Notes: generated by a model from the letters alone, not told the origin. Positions 34,380-43,053 are shown, counted from the first letter of the stretch. The stretch is DNA of 64,000 bases from JAJKIP01 sp037200685 (GCA_037200685.1 JBBCIG010000016.1:558001-622000), one strand, 5' to 3'. Program-made: numbers and translations.

Positions 34380-34813
34380 ATGATGAGTAACAATACGCCT
34401 TTTGTAATCGAAAGAACATATAACAGCCGCATTGAAAAAGTATGGAAAGCGATCACCGACAAAGACCAGATGAAGCAATGGTATTTTGACTTGTCGGAGT
34501 TCAAGCCGTTAGTTGGATTTGAATTTCAGTTTTCCGGAAAAGGAAGCAAGGGTGAAGAATATTGCATTTATGCAAGATCACTGAAGTGGTGCCACAGAAA
34601 AAACTAACCTATAGCTGGCGGTATGATAAATATGAAGGCAATTCATTCGTGACCTTTGAATTATTTGACGAAGGAGAAAAAACAAGATTAAAACTGACCC
34701 ATGCCGGTCTGGAAACATTCCCGCAAAATACCGCGGACTTTGCAAAAGAAAGTTTTCAAAAAGGATGGACAGAGCTTATCGGCACTTCGCTTCCGAAATT
34801 TTTAGATAAATAA
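34380..34813 (+). pseudogene. SRPBCC (AHSA1-like) protein, one one-base deletion (144 aa when repaired)
   Basis: The first ORF has VIERTYNSRIEKVWKAITDKDQMKQWYFDLSEFKP, the second has LCKITEVVPQKKLTYSWRYD, VTFELFDEGEKTRLKLTHAG and FQKGWTELIGTSLPKFL. Restoring one T at 34562-34563 (GEEYLHLCKI) joins them into a normal-length SRPBCC/START-fold protein. Members bind hydrophobic ligands or act as Hsp90 ATPase-activator homologues; the ligand is unknown. Last gene of the ArsR-reductase-SRPBCC trio. Confidence 0.75.
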
Positions 34814-34832
34814 TATTTTAAGCCTCGTTTCT

Positions 34833-34874
34833 ATAACCCCGGGCCTGCCTGAACAGGCCCCGGGGTTATTTTTT
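34833..34874 (+). terminator. strong terminator after the SRPBCC gene
   Basis: AACCCCGGGCCTG pairs with CAGGCCCCGGGGTT around CCTGAA; a GGG against CCCC leaves one bulge. A T-rich run (TTATTTTTTC) follows. Confidence 0.8.
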
Positions 34875-34984
34875 CATACTACATTCTAAGTATTTCCCAT
34901 CTGCGCCGGGTTTACTATATTAGGTGAAGAATTCCAATATTCTCTCCGGCAAGCCCCGCCCCTTTTCATTTAAAAAATACCACC

Positions 34985-35791
34985 ATGTTCCACCGTTTTA
35001 AAATGTATATCATTTTTGCCGCTATCGCAGCCATAGCACTTGTTCTTATTTTAAATAAATTTCTTGTTTACGGTCTCATCGTTTTAGGTGTTGGCGCCAT
35101 TGGTGTAGCAGCATGGCAATTGTTTATGAAACAAAAAGATGATGAGATTTATAACCTGAGAAAACAATTAAAAGAAACCAGTCAAAACAGTGAATCACTG
35201 AAAAGCGAGAATGTGGAATTAAGGAACCGCAAATTGAATATCTCGGAAATTAAAACAGTAGTTGACCTGGGACTGATGGAAGTAAATACCAACTTCACCC
35301 GGATATGGAACGATAAAATGGACCGTGACAATAAACATCTTCGTTTCCTCGGCGCCTTGCAGGTGAGTATCGTAGCTAAGTATGGCCTGGATATGAAAGA
35401 TCTCCGGATAAAATTTGATCCCGATAAAAACGAAGTGACCGTGGCAAACATCTTACCCAAATTTTTATCTTTTTCAGATCTTAATTACGACTGGAAGATC
35501 GCCGAAATACTGGAGTATGATGTTCCGGTGATTGGTGAAAAACATTGGGAAACATCCACTGATCTTGAAGCGCTGAACAGCGAAATGAAAGAAAATTACC
35601 GCAAACGCATCAATGAAGAAGTGAAGAATGGCCCGGCGGAAATGGAATGGGTGCTGGTACCTTTGAAAAAGCAAGTGGCCGGCGCATTGGAAATGCTGTT
35701 GGGTGCGCAGGGTAGAAAGATCAGGATCGTAGAAAAATTCGACGACTCGTTTAAAGAACTAAGAGAATACACGGAAGAAAATAAAAATTAA
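34985..35791 (+). CDS. membrane-anchored protein, possibly DUF4230, 268 aa
   Basis: Two N-terminal membrane helices (MYIIFAAIAAIALVLILNKF and VYGLIVLGVGAIGVAAWQLF) precede a coiled-coil stretch (DEIYNLRKQLKETSQNSESLKSENVEL). The rest (TVVDLGLMEVNTNFTRIW, GALQVSIVAKYGLDMKDLRIKFD, VTVANILPKFLS) resembles DUF4230, a domain of unknown function found at the membrane; the match is by pattern only. The C-terminus is helical and charged. No neighbours suggest a role. Confidence 0.55.
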   Translation: MFHRFKMYIIFAAIAAIALVLILNKFLVYGLIVLGVGAIGVAAWQLFMKQKDDEIYNLRKQLKETSQNSESLKSENVELRNRKLNISEIKTVVDLGLMEVNTNFTRIWNDKMDRDNKHLRFLGALQVSIVAKYGLDMKDLRIKFDPDKNEVTVANILPKFLSFSDLNYDWKIAEILEYDVPVIGEKHWETSTDLEALNSEMKENYRKRINEEVKNGPAEMEWVLVPLKKQVAGALEMLLGAQGRKIRIVEKFDDSFKELREYTEENKN

Positions 35792-35857
35792 TCTTTTAAG
35801 GATTCGCCGGCGTACCGAATCTCTTCTGCCTTAATTTAGAGCAAAGAACTGACCGTT

Positions 35858-37492
35858 ATGAGAAAGCTTTGCTCCTTATTCATCCTCGTTGCTTTTATTT
35901 CATGTTCACAAAAAGAAAAAGCGGATACGCTTGTTTTCAATGCCGTTATATATACAGTTGATTCTTCCTTCTCTCTTACGGAAGCGATGGCTGTAAAGGA
36001 TGGAAAGATCCTTGAAACAGGAAAGACGGCTGACCTGCAAAAAAAATACGAAGCGAAAGAAAATATTGATGCGGAAGGAAATTTTATCTACCCCGGGTTT
36101 ATAGATGCGCATGCACATTTCGCAGAGTATGCGAATAGTTTACAAACTGCTAAGCTTGTTGGTACAGAAAGTTGGGAAGATGTGCTGCACCATGCAAGTG
36201 ATTTTGCAAATGGAATACCTAAAGATCAGTGGCTGACCGGTCATGGCTGGGACCAGAATGATTGGGAAGTAAAAGAATTTCCTGTTAATGATAAATTGAA
36301 TGAATTATTTCCTGACCGTCCTGTATTATTGACAAGGATTGATGGCCATGCTGCTATTGCAAATCAAAAAGCATTAGACATCGCAGGCATAAAAGCAGGA
36401 GATAAAATTTCGGGGGGAGAAATTGAAATAGAAAATGGAAAATTGACCGGCATATTAGTAGATAATGCTGTTGATTTAATTTCCTCAAAAATTCCCGGCC
36501 CTGATGCTGAGCAAATGAAAAAGGCATTGGCTGATGCACAGCAAAATTGTTTCGCCGTAGGGCTAACCACTGTTGATGATTGCGGACTTGATTATACAGC
36601 CGTTCTTTTTATTGACAGTTTGCAAAAAGCAGGTGACCTGAAAATGAGAATCTATGCCATGCTCAGCGATGCCAAACAGAATTATGATTTTGCTTTTTCC
36701 AATGGGAAAAGAAAAACCGATCATTTAAATGTTCGCTCCTTTAAAGTATATGCCGATGGTGCGCTGGGATCGAGAGGCGCCTGTTTGTTACAACCTTATA
36801 GCGATAAACCCGGTTGGGGTGGTTTTCTTTTAAGTTCACAACAACATTTTGATTCTGTCGCTAACCTGCTTTCGCAAAAAGGATGGCAGATGTGTACGCA
36901 TGCTATCGGGGACAGTGGTAACAGGGTGATGCTAACTATTTATGGCAAATATTTAAAAGGAAAAAATGATTTGCGCTGGCGGATCGAACATGCGCAGGTG
37001 GTAAATGAAAATGATTTTAAATTATTCGGCGACAATAGCATTATCCCATCGGTGCAACCTACACATGCTACCAGTGATATGTATTGGGCTGGTGACCGTT
37101 TAGGCAACGAAAGAGTGAAAGGCGCTTATGCGTACAAGCAATTATTAGAACAAAATGGATGGATACCGCTGGGTACTGATTTCCCCGTGGAAGATATTTC
37201 GCCATTCAAAACTTTTTATGCAGCTGTGGTGAGAAAAGATGCAAAGGGATGGCCGGAAAATGGTTATCAAACCGACAATGCGTTGACAAGGGAACAAGCA
37301 TTAAGAGGCATGACCGCCTGGGCGGCGAAAGCAAATTTTGAAGAAAACGAAAAAGGAAGTTTGGAGAAAGGAAAATTCGCTGACTTTATCATACTTGATA
37401 AAGATTTGTTGAAAGCGGATGAAAAGGAATTATTGGGAATAAATGTGTTGAAGACTTTTTTAGGTGGCGAGAAAGTGTATGAGAAAAAATAA
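35858..37492 (+). CDS. amidohydrolase lipoprotein, YtcJ-like
   Basis: MRKLCSLFILVAFISCSQKE is a lipoprotein signal with the lipobox Cys at residue 16, so the enzyme is anchored in the envelope. The amidohydrolase barrel is complete: GFIDAHAHFAEY (metal-binding HxH), SFKVYADGALGSRGACL, THAIGDSGN, RIEHAQVV and the metal Asp in PLGTDFPVEDISPF. It belongs to the YtcJ/exoenzyme-regulator group of metal-dependent amidohydrolases, which act on N-acyl or cyclic amide bonds; the true substrate is not known. 544 aa is a normal length. Confidence 0.85.
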   Translation: MRKLCSLFILVAFISCSQKEKADTLVFNAVIYTVDSSFSLTEAMAVKDGKILETGKTADLQKKYEAKENIDAEGNFIYPGFIDAHAHFAEYANSLQTAKLVGTESWEDVLHHASDFANGIPKDQWLTGHGWDQNDWEVKEFPVNDKLNELFPDRPVLLTRIDGHAAIANQKALDIAGIKAGDKISGGEIEIENGKLTGILVDNAVDLISSKIPGPDAEQMKKALADAQQNCFAVGLTTVDDCGLDYTAVLFIDSLQKAGDLKMRIYAMLSDAKQNYDFAFSNGKRKTDHLNVRSFKVYADGALGSRGACLLQPYSDKPGWGGFLLSSQQHFDSVANLLSQKGWQMCTHAIGDSGNRVMLTIYGKYLKGKNDLRWRIEHAQVVNENDFKLFGDNSIIPSVQPTHATSDMYWAGDRLGNERVKGAYAYKQLLEQNGWIPLGTDFPVEDISPFKTFYAAVVRKDAKGWPENGYQTDNALTREQALRGMTAWAAKANFEENEKGSLEKGKFADFIILDKDLLKADEKELLGINVLKTFLGGEKVYEKK

Positions 37493-37503
37493 ACCTCACC
37501 TGA

Positions 37504-37521
37504 CCTCTCCTAAAAGAGAGG
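37504..37521. repeat. palindromic dispersed repeat CCTCTC/GAGAGG
   Basis: CCTCTC-CTAAAA-GAGAGG lies just after the amidohydrolase stop and could also serve as a weak terminator. Same family as the copies at 31898 and 61263. Confidence 0.5.
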
Positions 37522-37605
37522 AACTACATACAGACCCTGCTTTTAGAAAAGTATAATTAAAATGAGATCTTTCTTAAATGCTAAATGGTGGACTGAACGA
37601 TGAAG

Positions 37606-37672
37606 TCCCGATAGCTATCGGGAGCGACGCAACGGAAGATGATAGTAGTACTACTGCTGGTTACATAATTTA
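37606..37672 (+). repeat. dispersed repeat with perfect 18-bp palindrome and GAGCGACGCAAC core
   Basis: TCCCGATAGCTATCGGGA (37606-37623) is a perfect palindrome and runs directly into the core variant GAGCGACGCAAC and the usual tail GGAAGATGATAGTAGTACTA. The junction shows two repeat types used as one unit. Confidence 0.75.
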
Positions 37673-37707
37673 TATCCTTCCTGTTTAGACGTGCGTAGAA
37701 AATTTAT

Positions 37708-37715
37708 TATGTTTG
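37708..37715 (+). promoter_or_regulatory. -7 promoter box TATGTTTG, 4 nt before the ATG
   Basis: Full TAnnTTTG match. CAGT separates it from the start codon of the amidotransferase gene, the same spacing as before the ABC-F gene, so a leaderless mRNA is expected. Confidence 0.6.
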
Positions 37716-37719
37716 CAGT

Positions 37720-38559
37720 ATGATTGGCAGTGACAAACGTACCATCCGTATTGCGATTCTCGATCTTTATGAAGGGCAGGCCAACCAGGGCATGCGATGT
37801 ATTCAACAGATCATTGATGCATGGAAGATGAATAATGACCTTGATGTGCAATACCGCATTTTTGATGTGCGGCTTCAGCAGCAACTTCCTGATACGACAT
37901 ACGACATTTATATTTCCAGCGGTGGCCCTGGCGATCCGCAGGCAACCCGTTTTGAAGATTGGGATATAGCGTGGTGTAAATGGCTGAAAGAAATGGAACT
38001 GTGGAATGCAAACCCGGACAATAGTAATAAAAAATACATCTTCTTCATTTGTCATTCTTTCCAGTTGGCGAGCCGTTATTTTAATGCAGGTATTTTGAGA
38101 AAAAGAAATTCAACTGCATTTGGCGTATTCCCGGTACATATGCTGGAAGATGGTGCAGACGAAACTGTGTTTGACGGACTGCGTGACCCTTTTTATGCAG
38201 TTGATAGCCGGGATTATCAATTGATCCGTCCAAATCATGATGTGCTGAATAAAGCAGGTGCAAAAATTTTATGCATTGAAAAAGAACGTCCGCATGTTCC
38301 TTTCGAACGGGCGGTGATGGGCATTCGTTTTAATGAATACATGATCGGCACCCAGTTTCACCCGGAAGCCGATGCGCAAGGCATGAGCCTTCACCTGCAA
38401 ACCGAAGAAAAAAGAAAAACAGTGATTGAAAGTTATGGTGAAGAAAAACTGGAAAGTATGCTGCAACAATTAAATGACCCTGATAAAATAGTATGGACTT
38501 ATTCGCATGTATTGCCGAATTTCCTGGATCAATCGGTTGGCCTGCTGGAAATCGCATAG
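37720..38559 (+). CDS. class I glutamine amidotransferase-like protein
   Basis: DIYISSGGPGDPQ forms the oxyanion strand, FFICHSFQLASRYF holds the nucleophile cysteine (CHSFQLA in place of the usual GxCxG) and GTQFHPEADAQG the catalytic His-x-Glu. The class I (triad) glutamine amidotransferase fold is thus complete. It lacks a synthetase domain, so it must hand ammonia to another protein or act as a gamma-glutamyl hydrolase. The next gene, 68 bp on, encodes a protein with ATP-grasp-like features and may be the partner. Pathway unknown. Confidence 0.8.
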   Translation: MIGSDKRTIRIAILDLYEGQANQGMRCIQQIIDAWKMNNDLDVQYRIFDVRLQQQLPDTTYDIYISSGGPGDPQATRFEDWDIAWCKWLKEMELWNANPDNSNKKYIFFICHSFQLASRYFNAGILRKRNSTAFGVFPVHMLEDGADETVFDGLRDPFYAVDSRDYQLIRPNHDVLNKAGAKILCIEKERPHVPFERAVMGIRFNEYMIGTQFHPEADAQGMSLHLQTEEKRKTVIESYGEEKLESMLQQLNDPDKIVWTYSHVLPNFLDQSVGLLEIA

Positions 38560-38627
38560 AGGTAATTCAACTACGTTATCCCTTTAATTAATATTTATTA
38601 GTAACTTGATCTGGTTAAATCATTTTC

Positions 38628-39824
38628 ATGGTTCCTGCGGTCCGCTCAGCTTTCAATAAAAATTTTTCAGTACAGAAATACGAAGCGTTTTTACATGAAC
38701 TGCACAACGTTCATCCCGGCGCTATTGAATTTCGTGTAGCGGAAACACCTGTGTTTGTACCAAAAGATTTTACAAAAAAAATGCTTGATGCCTGCGAAAG
38801 CATTGTTGATATTATTGTTGATCCGAAATTCAAAGAGCTAACCAACCATGCCATTCCAAAAAATGTAAAAGTACCCGGTGAAAATGACCATTCACATTTT
38901 ATCGCTTTTGATTTTGGCATTTGTGTGAATGCAGAAGGTGAATATGAACCGCAGTTGATAGAAATGCAGGGTTTCCCCACCCTTTTTGCCTACGAAGTAT
39001 TGGTGGATGATATTTCCCGTAAACACTTTCATATTCCGACCGGCTATTCCGCTTATCTCGGCGGGTATACAAGAGAATCTTATATAAAAGAATTAAAAGA
39101 AATTATTCTTGGTAAACATGACTCCGAAAATGTGATACTCCTTGAAATTTTTCCGCATCAGCAAAAAACAAGAATTGATTTTTACTGTACGGAAGATTAT
39201 ACCGGTGTGAAACCTGTTTGTCTTACCGAGCTGATCAAAGAAGGAAAGCAATTGTATTATTTAAATAATGGGAAGAAAACACTTGTAAAAAGAATTTACA
39301 ACCGCATCATCTTCGACGACCTGCAACAGCAAACGCCGGAAGTACAGGAAAAAGGAAAAATACTTTTTGAAGAGCTGGATGTTGAATGGTGTCCCCACCC
39401 TGATTGGTTTTACCGTATCAGTAAATACACGTTGCCGTTGATACGCCATCCTTATGTTCCCAAAACTTTTTTTCTAAATGAAGTGACGCAAATTCCCGCT
39501 GATCTTGAAAATTATGTATTGAAACCTTTATTTTCTTTTGCAGGGCAGGGCGTAGTGATAGATGTAACAAAGGCGGATATAGAAAATGTGAAAGATCCGG
39601 AGAACTGGATATTGCAGAAAAAAGTAAAATACGCAGATATAATTCAAACACCGGATATTCCTGCAAAAGCGGAAATACGTATCTTTTATTTTTGGAAAGA
39701 TGGAAAAGCGAGACCAGTTCCTACCAATAATTTAGCACGGCTTAGTAAAGGAAAGATGATCGGTGTACGGTACAATAAAGACAAAGAATGGGTCGGTGGA
39801 AGTTATTGTTTGTTTGAACAATAA
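38628..39824 (+). CDS. possible ATP-grasp enzyme paired with the amidotransferase, 398 aa
   Basis: No family is certain. PQLIEMQGFPTLFAYEVLV, TRIDFYCTEDYTGVKPVCLTEL, KRIYNRIIFDDL and particularly NYVLKPLFSFAGQGVVIDV (lysine followed by a glycine-rich turn), WILQKKV and KAEIRIFYFWKDGKARP resemble the ATP- and magnesium-binding strands of ATP-grasp ligases such as glutathionylspermidine synthase-like proteins. It is cytosolic. Together with the amidotransferase it might form or remodel an amide bond on an amino-acid substrate. This is inference from motifs and position. Confidence 0.6.
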   Translation: MVPAVRSAFNKNFSVQKYEAFLHELHNVHPGAIEFRVAETPVFVPKDFTKKMLDACESIVDIIVDPKFKELTNHAIPKNVKVPGENDHSHFIAFDFGICVNAEGEYEPQLIEMQGFPTLFAYEVLVDDISRKHFHIPTGYSAYLGGYTRESYIKELKEIILGKHDSENVILLEIFPHQQKTRIDFYCTEDYTGVKPVCLTELIKEGKQLYYLNNGKKTLVKRIYNRIIFDDLQQQTPEVQEKGKILFEELDVEWCPHPDWFYRISKYTLPLIRHPYVPKTFFLNEVTQIPADLENYVLKPLFSFAGQGVVIDVTKADIENVKDPENWILQKKVKYADIIQTPDIPAKAEIRIFYFWKDGKARPVPTNNLARLSKGKMIGVRYNKDKEWVGGSYCLFEQ

Positions 39825-39877
39825 TAAGTTCCTGAAGGCCTTACGAAATAAAATAGTTGACTTTTGAAACCTGTATT

Positions 39878-40189
39878 ATGCAAATCAAAGATACCCCTGC
39901 AAAAGAATTAGCCCCCGGCCTCGTAGCACATTATGCACATGGCGAAAGATTGACCTTAGGATATATTGAAGTTAAAGCCGGCAGCAATTTAGCTGAACAT
40001 AAACATGAACATGAGCAGATCACTTATATTCTTTCAGGTGAACTCGACATGATCATCGACGGGACTATCTATCATTTAAAAACGGGCATGTTTCATGTCA
40101 TCCCTTCCAATACAGTGCATGGGGCTCATGCGCTTACTGATTGTAAATTGATTGATGTATTTAATCCCGTGAGAGAAGATTACAGGTAA
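39878..40189 (+). CDS. small single-domain cupin protein
   Basis: The cupin motif 1 (EHKHEHEQITYILSGELDM) carries the two histidines and glutamate of the metal site; motif 2 (FHVIPSNTVHGAHA) supplies the third histidine. About 103 aa from MQIKDTPAKELAPG, which I prefer over an in-frame ATG 21 nt upstream since the extension (MTFETCI) is not family-like. Such small cupins bind a metal ion and often act in sugar or organic-acid metabolism; substrate unknown. Confidence 0.8.
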   Translation: MQIKDTPAKELAPGLVAHYAHGERLTLGYIEVKAGSNLAEHKHEHEQITYILSGELDMIIDGTIYHLKTGMFHVIPSNTVHGAHALTDCKLIDVFNPVREDYR

Positions 40190-40194
40190 ATATT

Positions 40195-41421
40195 TTAAAA
40201 ATAAGTTGAAAGCCCTACCTGGAAGCCCGCTGTTTTACTGGCAGGATTACCCAACAGGTCCCTTCTCCATTCATAGCGGTAATTGATCCTGAAAACAGTT
40301 TGCGAAGAAGGCCTGAAACCGATGGCAGGAACGATAGCCATCACATGATCAAAAATATTTTCTTTGGTATCGTTAAACGCCCCAACGTTATAATCCGCGT
40401 ATTCACCGCGCACTGCTAAATTAATAACAGCATCATCCCATCCGAACATGGATTTTTTTATAATCGGTTGAACAATGTCAATAAATCCTCCCTGTTGCTT
40501 ATTACCAAATTGCTGTGTGAAAGAAGAAGGAACATCTGCTGTTGCCCAAACCCATTCACTGTTTATATAAGTTTTTATTTTAGGTAAAATAGTATTCAAA
40601 TCAAGCGCTATAAAATTCACTCTCCTCTTTTTATCCAAATCGATTCCATCATCTCTGAATTTATTATACACTCCTCCCATCCATGATATACCGAGTTCAC
40701 CTATTTTACGGTGCCGGGCAGCCATCTTTAATGTTACCAGCGGAACGCCATTGAAACTTTCTTCAAATCGTTCTGCATTTTGTTTACTTGCCGGAAACCA
40801 TGTCCTGTTCTCTCCATTATTAATAATCTTATCATCAAAGCCATTTGTCAGGTAAGCTTCATAGGCCCACACCCAATTCCTTTTTGCATATTTCCCAAAT
40901 AAACCGAAGCCGACATTACTAAATGTAGAAGGTATAATAGTCGTGGAAGAAAGGGGCCGGCTGATAAACTCCCATTTGGGCCCGTCATGGTTTTGGTTGA
41001 ATGAACCAATAGGGTTCATAATAATTCCCCCTCTTATATTCAGCAATGGATGAAGCTCCACATCTACCGAAGCAAATTCAATATTTATTTCCTTGCCTCC
41101 TTCTTCAAATTCAATTTCTGTCAAAAATTTTATGTGCTGTTTTATCGATGCACTTACAAACAACGTGAGCCTTGGTAATTGAAAAGATAAACCTTCGGTA
41201 ACCCCGTTTTCGCTGAAATAAGCAGTATTAGCCTCAACATATCCTCCTATAGTCGCAGGAAATTTCCCAACTTTTATAAATGGACGATTATAGATAGCAT
41301 CCATATTCATATTTATTCCTGCGGTATCGGGGACAATTCTTTTAAAGAGAGAAGAATCCCTTTGTGCGAGTGCAGCCTGTACAAACAGCATGACAATGGA
41401 AAAAAGTAAAAATTTTTTCAT
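40195..41421 (-). CDS. outer-membrane porin (OprO/P or DcaP-like)
   Basis: Signal peptide MKKFLLFSIVMLFVQAALAQ, then a beta-barrel pattern with FIKVGKFPATIGGYVEANTAYF, LFVSASIKQHIKFLTEIEFEEGG, INIEFASVDVELHPLLNIRGGIIMNPIGSFNQNHDGP and ending in GFQVGLSTYF, a terminal Phe as for outer-membrane barrels. The stop of the Rieske gene overlaps its start by 4 bp (ATGA), so the three genes DUF1111-Rieske-porin form an operon. Confidence 0.75.
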   Translation of the reverse strand: MKKFLLFSIVMLFVQAALAQRDSSLFKRIVPDTAGINMNMDAIYNRPFIKVGKFPATIGGYVEANTAYFSENGVTEGLSFQLPRLTLFVSASIKQHIKFLTEIEFEEGGKEINIEFASVDVELHPLLNIRGGIIMNPIGSFNQNHDGPKWEFISRPLSSTTIIPSTFSNVGFGLFGKYAKRNWVWAYEAYLTNGFDDKIINNGENRTWFPASKQNAERFEESFNGVPLVTLKMAARHRKIGELGISWMGGVYNKFRDDGIDLDKKRRVNFIALDLNTILPKIKTYINSEWVWATADVPSSFTQQFGNKQQGGFIDIVQPIIKKSMFGWDDAVINLAVRGEYADYNVGAFNDTKENIFDHVMAIVPAIGFRPSSQTVFRINYRYEWRRDLLGNPASKTAGFQVGLSTYF

Positions 41422-41861
41422 GCAAGTTGTATATAAATGTTTTGATTGTCTGTTGTAACAGTAAATGAACGAAGCGGTGCATCCGCAGGGCCGCTGATTA
41501 TATTTCCTTTATTGTCAAACTCGCTTCCATGTGCAGGACATGATAATAATTCGCCGTTTACATTTAATTCATTGTATTGATGACTGCAGCGGAGCAGTAA
41601 TGCCGTGTAATCATTTTCTGCATTCCTGTATACCACCAACGGATAATTAAGTTGCTCATTACGTGCAATAATGTATCGTTTATACTCAACTTGTTTATCC
41701 CCCTTTGAAGCAATGAAAGATGTTAGAGGAACCTGTAGTTGATTATTTACAATGGGAGAATTAATCTGCCGGGTTCCTGTGCAACTTTGTATAAATATGG
41801 AAACTCCGGTAGCACCTAAGCAGGCAAAACCACATTGTTTAACAAACTGCTTCCGGTCCAT
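41418..41861 (-). CDS. Rieske [2Fe-2S] protein, exported
   Basis: The cluster motifs CSH (in LLRCSHQYNEL) and CPAHGSEFD (SCPAHG) form the C-x-H...C-x-x-H ligand set of Rieske proteins. The N-terminus MDRKQFVKQCGFACLGATGVSIFIQSCTG is a signal with a Tat-like KQ motif and possible lipobox at QSC. It is short (147 aa), like the arsenite-oxidase or plastocyanin-type single-domain Rieske subunits rather than cytochrome b6f. Its operon partners are a di-heme oxidoreductase and a porin, suggesting a periplasmic electron-transfer chain. Confidence 0.85.
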   Translation of the reverse strand: MDRKQFVKQCGFACLGATGVSIFIQSCTGTRQINSPIVNNQLQVPLTSFIASKGDKQVEYKRYIIARNEQLNYPLVVYRNAENDYTALLLRCSHQYNELNVNGELLSCPAHGSEFDNKGNIISGPADAPLRSFTVTTDNQNIYIQLA

Positions 41862-41862
41862 A

Positions 41863-43053
41863 TTACAGGCTTTCTAAAAATTTAATGAGTTGCTGTTTTT
41901 GCTGCACGGTCAATTGCTGAAATTGGTTACGGCTATTCAGCGCTTCCCCGCCGTGTAATAAAATCGCCTCTTCAATACTTTTTGCCCGGCCATCATGCAA
42001 TAAAAAATATTGACCGCCCTGCGAATTCTTTGAAAGCCCTAATCCCCAAAGGGGTGGGGTTCTCCATTCCTGTGCTAATGCTGTCCCCTCTGTATAGCCA
42101 TCGTTTAATCCATTACCCATATCATGAAGCAACAGGTCGGTATAGGGAAAAAATGTTTTATTAGATAACGCAGAGATGGATGATATGCCTGTTGTAAATT
42201 GGGAATGATGGCATTTGCCACAACTGACATTTGTAAAAACTTGTTTACCGCTAATTACATCCGCATCGTTTTGGTTTCGCTGAACCGGCGCTTTTAATGT
42301 TTTGAGATAAAAAACAACATCCAGGATAGTTTGATTGCTTACTTCCGGATCAACCGGCTGGCCTGTATAAGTATCAATAGGTTCATAAGAAGATGTGATA
42401 CCAATATCCTGGTTATAAGCAGTTGCGGTTTGTTGCAGCAAGTCATAAGTAGCTCCCTTTTTTCCAAATCTGCCAATGTATTTTCCATTAATTTCAATGC
42501 TATTTAGACGCGGTGAAGAATAATGATGATAATGGATCCAGTTCGGTCGTCCGGAAACACCATCACCATCTGCATCAGTTGGATCTGCCAATGCAAGAAT
42601 GGCTGCATCCGGCACCTCATCAATAAATCCTAAACCGGTATTAGCGGGAGGAGTGAATTTTGAGAAGCTGGCGCCGGCGGGCAATTGCTCAGGTTGAAAA
42701 CCAGCGATAGCCCGGTGTTGCAATTGCGGCCCTCCCAAATGCAAAAATAAATTTCCATTGATCGTATCGCTTTGTCCAAAACGTGTAAGCGTAGTAAACG
42801 GATGGCCTTTTCCATCGCCTGCATGGCAAGTACCGCAGGAAGTAGCGACGAATAAATGTCCTAATCCTTTTTCTTTGGTAAACACTTCATCGTTAAATGC
42901 AACATCACCGCGAAGAAAAATGATCTTTTGTTCCTGTGTCAAACCATCAACCGGCCCATCAAGGATTTTATCCTCCGCCGGCGCCGATGGCAGCAATTTA
43001 TGACAGGCAACGATACCCGTTAAAAGTAGACTAAGAACAAAAAAAATTTTCAT
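41863..43053 (-). CDS. di-heme oxidoreductase (DUF1111-like), exported lipoprotein
   Basis: Two heme c attachment sites are visible: SCGTCHAGDGKGHPF and SCGKCHHSQFT (CxxCH). Conserved DUF1111 parts include LGHLFVATSCGTCH and TPPLWGLGLSKN with HDGRAKSIEEAILLHGGEA. The N-terminus MKIFFVLSLLLTGIVACHKLLPS is a lipoprotein signal with lipobox VAC. Such di-heme proteins resemble cytochrome c peroxidases and thiol oxidoreductases. It leads the operon with the Rieske protein and a porin. The 5' UTR begins with a perfect 14-bp hairpin (see 43068-43101). Confidence 0.85.
   Translation of the reverse strand: MKIFFVLSLLLTGIVACHKLLPSAPAEDKILDGPVDGLTQEQKIIFLRGDVAFNDEVFTKEKGLGHLFVATSCGTCHAGDGKGHPFTTLTRFGQSDTINGNLFLHLGGPQLQHRAIAGFQPEQLPAGASFSKFTPPANTGLGFIDEVPDAAILALADPTDADGDGVSGRPNWIHYHHYSSPRLNSIEINGKYIGRFGKKGATYDLLQQTATAYNQDIGITSSYEPIDTYTGQPVDPEVSNQTILDVVFYLKTLKAPVQRNQNDADVISGKQVFTNVSCGKCHHSQFTTGISSISALSNKTFFPYTDLLLHDMGNGLNDGYTEGTALAQEWRTPPLWGLGLSKNSQGGQYFLLHDGRAKSIEEAILLHGGEALNSRNQFQQLTVQQKQQLIKFLESL

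Noticed and set aside
42000..42070. Palindromic CCCCAAAGGGGTGGGG segment within the di-heme gene as a repeat insertion
   Set aside because: It encodes the conserved TPPLWGLGLS segment of the family, so the symmetry is coding chance and not a repeat insertion.
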